A DNA stretch of 11,507 bases from Lachnoclostridium sp. UBA1434. Lineage in GTDB: Bacteria; Bacillota; Clostridia; Lachnospirales; Lachnospiraceae. Both the position numbers and the translations under genes were made by a program. Shown piece after piece: positions 6,814 to 11,507 of this stretch (positions within the stretch are counted from its first letter, which is position 1; the number at the start of each line of letters is the position of its first letter). Where the stretch lies: positions 1 through 11,507 of the forward strand of contig DCTS01000071.1 in the NCBI GenBank assembly GCA_002329645.1, given 5' to 3'. Below the pieces are notes generated by a model. It was not told the DNA's origin and did no database searches. It saw nothing but the letters and a program-made list of their open reading frames with translations.

Positions 6814-8046
6814 CTAAGCGGATGTATCGTCGCGGCGGAGCCTGTCTGCCTTTCTGGTCTTTTCCGCTCTTGCCATTATATCGCCGTCAAGTAATGATAC
6901 CGTCAGAAGTTCATTTTCATATACATCTTCTACGCTCTGCACCGGCTTATTGTCCTCTCCTATTACCAGCGCATAGCCTCTTTTCAGCTTTGACAGGGGT
7001 GACAGACCTTCAAGCCTGGTTATACATATATCAAGCCTGTGTCTTGCATCCTTAAGGCGTTGTGCCATCCTGTCCGACAGCTTATGCTCCATATCTGCCA
7101 AAAGCTGGCGCTTCTGCTTTATCTGATATGAAGGGCTTGCATACATAAGCCTTATTTTAAACTCCTTAAGACGCGACTCATTATATGTAACCTTTTGCAT
7201 TAAGGCCTTTGTCAGATGCCTGTTATAGTTTTGAAGCTTTTCTGCAAATGCCCTGTAATCATTCACCGCAAGCTCTGCCGCTGCCGAAGGCGTCGGGGCT
7301 CTCATGTCCGCTGTATAGTCCGCTATGGTGAAGTCCGTTTCATGGCCAACCGCCGATATGATGGGAGTTTTACAGGCGAAAATAGCTCTTGCCACAATCT
7401 CTTCGTTAAATGCCCACAAATCCTCGATTGAACCGCCTCCGCGGCCTATTATAATTGTATCCGGTTCAAGCCTGTCCAGCGTCCTTATGCCCTTTACAAT
7501 ACTCTCCGCTGCTCCTGCGCCCTGAACCTGTGCAGGATATAGTATAAGCTGTACATAAGGGTTGCGGCGGCGGGATATATTTATGATATCCTGGATGGCT
7601 GCTCCTGTTGATGCGGTTACAATACCTACTTTCCTGGGATAGCAGGGAATGGGTTTTTTATATGCTTTATCGAACAGGCCTTCAGCCTCCAGATCTTTTT
7701 TAAGCTTTTCAAAACGTTCGTAAAGGATTCCGAGGCCGTCAAGGCGAATCTCTGAAGCATAGAGCTGGTATTTTCCATCCCTCTCATATACACTGATGCT
7801 TCCGAACACTATGACGCTTTGCCCCTCCTCAAGGCGGAAGGCAAGTCCCTTTCGCTGACCGGCAAACATAACGCACGCCAATTGCCCCATGGCATCCTTT
7901 AATGTAAAATAAATATGCCCTGAGGTATGGTATTTGCAGTTGGACACCTCGCCCTTAACATATATCCGGCTCAGTATGCTGTCCCTTATGAACATGTTTC
8001 TTATATACTGGTTGATTTCCGTAACGGAATATGCCTTTTCCATCAT
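6814..8046 (-). CDS. xseA: Exonuclease VII large subunit
   Basis: This is the catalytic subunit of exonuclease VII (410 residues), which cuts single-stranded DNA into short oligonucleotides during repair. The N-terminal OB-fold begins YSVTEINQYIRNMF and includes VKGEVSNCKYHTSGHIYFTL (residues about 30-49). The catalytic half has KVGIVTASTGAAIQDI (about 139-154), the GRGGGSIEDLWAFN signature (about 202-215) and SAVGHETDFTIADYTADMRA then PTPSAAAE, all characteristic of the family. A charged coiled-coil region follows, and the C-terminus carries L-x-RGYALV (KRGYALVIGEDNKPV). The ATG at 8046 has GGAG ten bases upstream; a GTG at 8052 and an ATG at 8043 are alternatives. It follows nusB after a 96-base gap that holds a short GCCGG/CCGGC inverted repeat and nothing coding; folD, often found near here, is absent. 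Confidence 0.97.
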   Translation of the reverse strand: MMEKAYSVTEINQYIRNMFIRDSILSRIYVKGEVSNCKYHTSGHIYFTLKDAMGQLACVMFAGQRKGLAFRLEEGQSVIVFGSISVYERDGKYQLYASEIRLDGLGILYERFEKLKKDLEAEGLFDKAYKKPIPCYPRKVGIVTASTGAAIQDIINISRRRNPYVQLILYPAQVQGAGAAESIVKGIRTLDRLEPDTIIIGRGGGSIEDLWAFNEEIVARAIFACKTPIISAVGHETDFTIADYTADMRAPTPSAAAELAVNDYRAFAEKLQNYNRHLTKALMQKVTYNESRLKEFKIRLMYASPSYQIKQKRQLLADMEHKLSDRMAQRLKDARHRLDICITRLEGLSPLSKLKRGYALVIGEDNKPVQSVEDVYENELLTVSLLDGDIMARAEKTRKADRLRRDDTSA

Positions 8047-8142
8047 TATCACCGTGCTCCGGTTATTAAGCCTTGCAGGTTATGCCGGATCTTTGCCGGC
8101 TGCCGCTAATATGCCTGCTGCCGGTATACCTGTATCGCACAA

Positions 8143-8538
8143 TTATGCCAGCTTGGCAAGTACACCGTTTATAAAGGATGGTGAATCATTGCCGCCGTAT
8201 CTTTTTGCCAGCTCAACAGCTTCATTGATTGCCACCTTCACAGGTATGTCGTCATCATATTTCATCTCAAATACGGCAAGTCTTAATATGGTCAGTTCCA
8301 CCTTGCCGATACGACTAAGCTTCCATCCGCTTGCAGCCTCAGAAAGCATGGCATCAATCTCACCAAGCCTTCCCAGTATTGATTGAAGTCTGTCGGTAAG
8401 GTACTTATGCTGCCCTTCATCCGGTAACTTCAAATCAGAAATATACAGATTGATTTGCTCTGTCAAACCATCCGCATCATAAAAACTTTTTCTGAACAGC
8501 ATTAGAAATATATGCTCCCTGATTTCCCTTCTGGTCAA
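8143..8538 (-). CDS. nusB: Transcription antitermination factor NusB
   Basis: The 131-residue all-helical RNA-binding protein binds boxA with NusE (ribosomal protein S10) and supports rRNA antitermination. MTRREIREHIFLMLF matches the conserved family N-terminus, and the C-terminal half has KVELTILRLAVFEM, DDIPVKVAINEAVELAKRYG and the SPSFINGVLAKL ending. The start must be TTG at 8538: the conserved N-terminus begins exactly there, an in-frame TAG lies six codons upstream and the next ATG would remove the first helix. The Shine-Dalgarno GGAGG is about 11 bases upstream. It appears to be the first gene of a unit running through xseA, xseB, ispA and dxs, behind its own promoter and after the asp23 terminator. 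Confidence 0.96.
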   Translation of the reverse strand: MTRREIREHIFLMLFRKSFYDADGLTEQINLYISDLKLPDEGQHKYLTDRLQSILGRLGEIDAMLSEAASGWKLSRIGKVELTILRLAVFEMKYDDDIPVKVAINEAVELAKRYGGNDSPSFINGVLAKLA

Positions 8539-8587
8539 TTTAGCCGCTTCCTCCTACAATTATCAAGTGCTCCCTGATATATCTTTT

Positions 8588-8625
8588 GCATCTTATATAT
8601 ATAAAAATATACAGTATTAAGATGC
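8588..8625. repeat. Inverted repeat straddling the nusB promoter
   Basis: GCATCTTA (8588-8595) and TAAGATGC (8618-8625) are perfect 8-bp inverted arms 22 bases apart. They overlap the outer edges of both predicted promoter boxes of nusB. No T-run follows on either strand, so an operator is more plausible than a terminator; no regulator is recognised. Confidence 0.55.
8592..8620 (-). promoter_or_regulatory. Candidate nusB operon promoter
   Basis: On the minus strand TTAATA (complement of 8615-8620, four of six) and TATAAG (complement of 8592-8597, five of six) are exactly 17 bases apart, about 55 bases ahead of the nusB TTG. The position just after the asp23 terminator suits a new transcription unit. 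The region is AT-rich, which lowers confidence. Confidence 0.45.
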
Positions 8626-8663
8626 CATTAATATATCTTTGAATCTTCCTGCACATAAACAGT

Positions 8664-8760
8664 AAAAAATACAACAATAAACAAGGGGTGCCGTAAAACA
8701 GTAGGCAGCAGCCTCCGGATTAGCAGATCCGGTCAGCTGCCTGTTCTTAGCATCCCCTTG
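8664..8760 (-). terminator. Nested hairpin terminator after asp23
   Basis: Starting eight bases after the asp23 stop, three nested stems form: CAAGGGG/CCCCTTG with TGC/GCA (8682-8691 and 8750-8760), GGCAGC/GCTGCC (8704-8709 and 8736-8741) extended by AACA/TGTT, and CCGGAT/ATCCGG (8715-8720 and 8727-8732) around a six-base loop. On the minus strand it is followed by a T-rich stretch ending in TTTTTT (8664-8681). The structure is larger than a typical intrinsic terminator, but the placement at the end of a one-gene unit fits. Confidence 0.75.
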
Positions 8761-8768
8761 TCTGGGAT

Positions 8769-9158
8769 TCAATTGCTTTTTACGATATTAACACCGGCAA
8801 TTCTGATGTTAACCTCCCTAACCTGCAATCCCGTCATATTCTCGATTGCAAGCTTTACCTTCTCCTGCACCAGTTTGGCTGTTTCAGGGATACCGTATCC
8901 ATATTCCAAAGTTAATGCCATATCCACCGATACCGCATCCGGGCTAACCTGAACCTTGACACCTTTGGACGGATTCTTCTTGCCAAGTCTTCCGGTCAGC
9001 TCACTGGTAACATTGCTTCCTGTTGCAGCCACACCCTTCACCTCGGTTGCCGCAAGTCCTGCAATTACGGCTACGACATCATCGGCTATCTGAACCTCTC
9101 CAACCTTGCCATTTTCATGTATCTTATATGTGTTCCTGACCTCCGGTTCCTTGTTCAC
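8769..9158 (-). CDS. yqhY: Asp23/Gls24 family protein (YqhY-like)
   Basis: The 129-residue protein is a compact Asp23/Gls24 domain with little else: GKVGEVQIADDVVAVIAGLA, ATEVKGVAATGSN, KGVKVQVSPDAVSVDMAL, then YGYGIPETAKLVQEKVKLAI, ENMTGLQVREVNIRIAGVNI. The family includes S. aureus Asp23, an envelope-associated stress protein, and B. subtilis YqhY, encoded at the same place near nusB and linked to acetyl-CoA carboxylase control; accB and accC are not present beside it here. No membrane segment is seen. The start is GTG at 9158, eight bases after AGGAGG (9167-9172); a longer frame to 9230 exists but has a non-family N-terminus and no ribosome site. Promoter and terminator suggest separate transcription. 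Exact function in this organism is unknown. Confidence 0.93.
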   Translation of the reverse strand: MNKEPEVRNTYKIHENGKVGEVQIADDVVAVIAGLAATEVKGVAATGSNVTSELTGRLGKKNPSKGVKVQVSPDAVSVDMALTLEYGYGIPETAKLVQEKVKLAIENMTGLQVREVNIRIAGVNIVKSN

Positions 9159-9244
9159 GGCAGATACCTCCTGTACTTCTATGATAATCCGGTAAAATAC
9201 TATATCAGCTAAGACAAAAATATACAACAACTATAATATATAGT

Positions 9245-9272
9245 ATTATACCAAACTTATCAACTTTTGCAA
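9245..9272 (-). promoter_or_regulatory. Promoter of the asp23 gene
   Basis: The minus strand has a perfect TATAAT (complement of 9245-9250) with a TG extension (TGGTATAAT), and TTGCAA (complement of 9267-9272, four of six) 16 bases upstream. It looks like a housekeeping sigma-A promoter with a leader of about 80 bases to the GTG at 9158. It lies immediately after the spoIIIAH stop, so it separates asp23 from the sporulation operon. Confidence 0.6.
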
Positions 9273-9279
9273 TTGATAA
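9257..9279. repeat. Inverted repeat over the asp23 -35 region
   Basis: TTATCAA (9257-9263) and TTGATAA (9273-9279) are perfect 7-bp arms around a nine-base centre that contains the predicted -35 box. This is where a repressor operator would sit. On the + strand a TTTTTT run follows shortly after, so a weak terminator against antisense transcription is an alternative reading. Confidence 0.5.
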
Positions 9280-9292
9280 TAATATTTTTTCA

Positions 9293-10132
9293 CTATTCTG
9301 CCACTACAACAGGAATTATTGTCATTTTGTCCACAGATATACCGGTCTTGGTTTTAACCTCTTCTTCTATTATTGCAAGCTGCTGGTCGCTAAGACTCTG
9401 GGCATTAACAATTACGTCCACCTTGCCTTCATTGATGCTTACCAGGGTTCCGTCGAAGCCCCTTGCTTCAAGGGCTATCTCCGTAGAATTCTCCTTTTCG
9501 GCAATGTCCGTAAGCTGAATCATCTTGTTGAAGGTCTCATTCTTTAATTCCTCGGAAACATCCGGGCTCTCAATGATCTCCATATATGTAGCCTTATTCT
9601 TTGCCCGCATCTGCTCCCTCTCAATCTTGTTGGTTATGAAAAAGCCCGCATCAAGGGTCGTACTGGCAAGCACGGCTTCTCCCGGAATACCTTCCTTGTC
9701 TTTAAGCTCTCCGGTATCCTTTACATCAACAGCCGCTTCGAGTATATCATCATCGGAAATGTCTCCATACTCGCTGTCATCATCAAGTGTATTTACCGGT
9801 GCCGACTCGTCATTTTCATCATTCGTATCATCCGCAGCCGTATTTTGCATTTCCCCCGTATCATCGGCCTCATTTACGTCCTGGATATCCCCATTATCAT
9901 TGACATCCCCTGTAGTATCTCCGGTATCATCCTGTGTGGTGTCACTCTGGGCCATGTCTATTCCTTCTGTCCCCAATACATCCTCGTACGTCTCTAAATC
10001 CGGATTCACCGCCTCCAAAGAAGCATCCTTCTCCGGTTCATCTCTATTGGTAAAGCTCAGATAACCGGCAATCACTATCATAATTGCTAAAGCAGTGATT
10101 ATGATATGATTCTTTTTGAATATATTTTTCAT
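9293..10132 (-). CDS. spoIIIAH: Stage III sporulation protein AH
   Basis: SpoIIIAH is made in the mother cell and binds forespore SpoIIQ across the intermembrane space, forming part of the engulfment channel; it resembles YscJ/FliF ring proteins. Here a short basic N-terminus (MKNIFKKN) leads to one membrane segment (about residues 9-26). A long linker (about 31-150) very rich in Asp, Glu, Thr and Asn follows, then the conserved domain TTLDAGFFITNKIEREQMRA (158-177), NETFNKMIQLTDIAEKENSTE and GKVDVIVNAQSLSDQQLAII, ending VDKMTIIPVV. At 279 residues it is longer than the roughly 218-residue B. subtilis protein, mainly through the linker. The ATG at 10132 has AGGAGG about eight bases upstream, in the 15-base gap after spoIIIAG. 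Expression from a sigma-E promoter beyond the window is expected from the family. Confidence 0.95.
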   Translation of the reverse strand: MKNIFKKNHIIITALAIMIVIAGYLSFTNRDEPEKDASLEAVNPDLETYEDVLGTEGIDMAQSDTTQDDTGDTTGDVNDNGDIQDVNEADDTGEMQNTAADDTNDENDESAPVNTLDDDSEYGDISDDDILEAAVDVKDTGELKDKEGIPGEAVLASTTLDAGFFITNKIEREQMRAKNKATYMEIIESPDVSEELKNETFNKMIQLTDIAEKENSTEIALEARGFDGTLVSINEGKVDVIVNAQSLSDQQLAIIEEEVKTKTGISVDKMTIIPVVVAE

Positions 10133-10147
10133 TTATAAACCTCCTGA

Positions 10148-10747
10148 TCATTTAATCCCGTCACTCATCTTCATCACCTTAACCTTATGGGCAGGTGCAT
10201 CAAATAGTACCTCGGCAGCTTCCATTATGTCCTGTATTATTGCGGCATCATCACCGCCCTCAGCTATCACAAGCACGCCCTCAACCTCCGGTTCACGCTC
10301 CTGTATTATGTATGGCAGAGTTTCCCCATCACTGTTGGTTACTAAAACAGTGGTTTCCTCCCTGCCGATACTGCTGCTGGTTCTGCTTCCGCCCTCCCCG
10401 TCTGTTTCATTCAGGCTTTCCTGTGTATACGGACTATCCTTCAGCGTAACCTGCTCTTTGGATGCCTTAAAGGTTATCATTACCTTCACATCGCCAATTC
10501 CTCTAACCTTGCGAAGTGCAGACTCAAATTCATCCTCCATCTTCTTTCTGTAGGCATCCAAATCATAGGCAGCCTGCTTATCATCCTGTTTGTTCCCTGC
10601 TATTATATCCGGGCTTTTGCTTTCCTTTTTATTGCTGCTGCCAAATATCCCCGGAATAGACAGCACTATAAGCAACAATCCCGCAGTGAAAATCATGGCA
10701 AGCTTTGGCAGTCCGATTTCCTTCAGGGATATACGTTTTTTCTCCAT
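10148..10747 (-). CDS. spoIIIAG: Stage III sporulation protein AG
   Basis: SpoIIIAG forms the large ring of the mother cell-forespore channel. The 199-residue protein has a short basic N-terminus (MEKKRISLKEIGLPK), one membrane segment (about residues 16-36, LAMIFTAGLLLIVLSIPG), and an extracytoplasmic ring-building domain. The conserved pattern YRKKMEDEFESALRKVRGIG then VKVMITFKASKEQ (about 66-100) and YIIQEREPEVEGVLVIAEGG, with the DIMEAAEVLFDAPAHKVKVM ending, is typical. The Ser/Thr/Glu-rich stretch between (about 105-130) fits the beta-hairpin insertion region of SpoIIIAG. The start at 10747 has GGGAGG five bases upstream and lies one base after the spoIIIAF stop, showing tight operon organisation and probable translational coupling. 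Confidence 0.95.
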   Translation of the reverse strand: MEKKRISLKEIGLPKLAMIFTAGLLLIVLSIPGIFGSSNKKESKSPDIIAGNKQDDKQAAYDLDAYRKKMEDEFESALRKVRGIGDVKVMITFKASKEQVTLKDSPYTQESLNETDGEGGSRTSSSIGREETTVLVTNSDGETLPYIIQEREPEVEGVLVIAEGGDDAAIIQDIMEAAEVLFDAPAHKVKVMKMSDGIK

Positions 10748-10748
10748 A

Positions 10749-11360
10749 TTATCCTCCCTGTATACTAATATTTATATTAGCCGGTTCGATATTATAGAAG
10801 TCCGATAATTTATTTTTTATATTAATTTCCAATGGCGTTAAGGACCTATCCTGCAGTAAAGCCCCGCCTAATACTATCCTTTCTATATCTATTCTCTTGT
10901 TCGTACCTTCTGTGCTGCCTGTCTCCTCATTGATACACTCCGCCTTAACATCCATGGATATAAGCCCGCCGAAATTGCCGCTTTCAGTGTCCGTCTCAAA
11001 GTATGCATTAAACTCTGTCAACCTTACTCCCTCTCCCGAAAGCAGCTCTTTGGCCTGCTGCTTAAGCTTGTCTTCATAATCCGTAAATAGCGACTGCAGC
11101 TGCTTTTTTTCCATATGGGCAAGACTTTTCCTGAAGCTTAAGGCTTCAGCTGCCTGCTCATTAGAGCCCAGGTAGTACTCCAAATCATCCTCCAGATCAA
11201 ATAGCTTCATAAGCGGGGATATGACTATAAGCACAAGTATCATTCCGGATACAATACTTACATACTTTTTATAGCTGCTGTTTCCAAGCAGGTTCATGAT
11301 TATTGTATTCAGAATCATGTAGATTACTATGTTCCTTATCCAGCTGTAGACCTCGTCCAT
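10749..11360 (-). CDS. spoIIIAF: Stage III sporulation protein AF
   Basis: SpoIIIAF is a mother-cell membrane protein of the SpoIIIA-SpoIIQ complex. The 203-residue product starts MDEVYSWIRNIVIYMILNTI, with two membrane segments (about 8-25 and 32-52, the second IVSGMILVLIVISPLMKLF). A soluble domain follows with a charged helical part (about 75-115) and a C-terminus ending NIEPANINISIQGG. The ATG at 11360 is chosen because AAGGAGG (complement of 11369-11375) lies eight bases upstream and the N-terminus matches the family. The frame is nevertheless open upstream through an 18-bp repeat to the window edge, adding at least 49 residues of MHNRQC/MHSKQY-type repeats; I regard that extension as untranslated or unrelated to SpoIIIAF. 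spoIIIAE should lie beyond the edge. Confidence 0.93.
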   Translation of the reverse strand: MDEVYSWIRNIVIYMILNTIIMNLLGNSSYKKYVSIVSGMILVLIVISPLMKLFDLEDDLEYYLGSNEQAAEALSFRKSLAHMEKKQLQSLFTDYEDKLKQQAKELLSGEGVRLTEFNAYFETDTESGNFGGLISMDVKAECINEETGSTEGTNKRIDIERIVLGGALLQDRSLTPLEINIKNKLSDFYNIEPANINISIQGG

Positions 11361-11399
11361 ACTGCCCTCCTCCTTACATGGATATGAACACCCAGCCAT

Positions 11400-11507
11400 A
11401 CATAATTTGTTATACATGCATTGCTTGCTATGCATGTATTGCTTGCTATGCATACATTGCCTGTTATGCATGTATTGCTTGCTATGCATACATTGCCTGT
11501 TATGCAT
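11400..11507. repeat. 18-bp tandem repeat upstream of spoIIIAF
   Basis: Six 18-base units run to the window edge and probably beyond. On the minus strand the order is A-B-A-B-B'-C, where A is ATGCATAACAGGCAATGT and B is ATGCATAGCAAGCAATAC. The two A-B pairs (11436-11471 and 11472-11507) are identical 36-base copies; the unit nearest spoIIIAF is the most diverged. Each of the first five units begins with the palindrome ATGCAT. In the spoIIIAF frame the units read MHNRQC, MHSKQY, MHNRQC, MHSKQY, MHSKQC and MYNKLC; a second minus frame is also open (CITGNV, CIASNT), and the third has a stop in almost every unit. Confidence 0.9.

Noticed and set aside
8053..8142. A hairpin terminator between nusB and xseA
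   Set aside because: Only a 5-bp GCCGG/CCGGC stem without a T-run is present, and the genes are conserved neighbours on the same strand.
9525..10064. A 179-codon Ser-rich + strand open frame opposite spoIIIAH
   Set aside because: It is the complement of the Asp/Glu/Thr-rich linker, whose GAT/GAC codons read as Ser or Val-like codons on the other strand. No independent coding signal is seen.
11400..11507. CRISPR array
   Set aside because: Units are contiguous 18-mers with no unique spacers between them, and no cas gene is visible.
1..11507. A novel defence, toxin-antitoxin or biosynthetic system
   Set aside because: Every well-supported gene belongs to a known housekeeping or sporulation family in a familiar order; nothing supports an undescribed multi-gene system.

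Overview
The window reads as core chromosome of a low-to-moderate GC, endospore-forming Firmicute of class Clostridia, most likely Lachnospiraceae-like. The reasons are the spoIIIA sporulation genes, strong AAGGAGG-type ribosome binding sites, TTG and GTG starts, the non-mevalonate isoprenoid pathway, and the gene order spoIIIA - asp23 - nusB - xseAB - ispA - dxs - tlyA - nadK - argR. All twelve convincing genes lie on the minus strand, so transcription runs from high to low coordinates. The family placement is inference; I see no rRNA, tRNA, CRISPR array, transposase or phage gene.

Layout in transcription order. (1) 11507-9293: the distal spoIIIA genes spoIIIAF, spoIIIAG and spoIIIAH, which encode parts of the mother cell-to-forespore channel. 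They are preceded at the window edge by an 18-bp tandem repeat (11400-11507) whose frame runs without a stop into spoIIIAF. (2) 9272-8664: an apparent one-gene unit, an Asp23/YqhY-family gene with a good promoter in front and a nested hairpin terminator behind. (3) 8620-5548: a housekeeping unit of nusB (antitermination), xseA and xseB (exonuclease VII subunits) and ispA (farnesyl diphosphate synthase type), continuing tightly into dxs (first enzyme of the MEP pathway, 5523-3658). ispA and dxs act in the same isoprenoid supply route. (4) 3657-3359: a 299-base gap dominated by an 8-bp microsatellite-like array. (5) 3358-927: tlyA (S4-domain FtsJ-like methyltransferase with an unusual repeat-rich tail), nadK (NAD kinase) and argR (arginine repressor). 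(6) 833-105: yebC. In many Clostridia argR is followed by recN, spoIVB and spo0A; here yebC follows directly, so the conserved block is broken at this point.

I found no previously undescribed multi-gene system; the gene content is ordinary. The most unusual signals are three unrelated tandem repeats in 11.5 kb (18-bp before spoIIIAF, 8-bp between dxs and tlyA, 15-bp inside the 3' end of tlyA), a His in place of the usual substrate-binding Arg in Dxs, and two inverted repeats sitting on the predicted promoters of asp23 and nusB. Start codons were revised by Shine-Dalgarno position and family N-termini for yebC, argR, xseB, xseA, asp23 and spoIIIAF.
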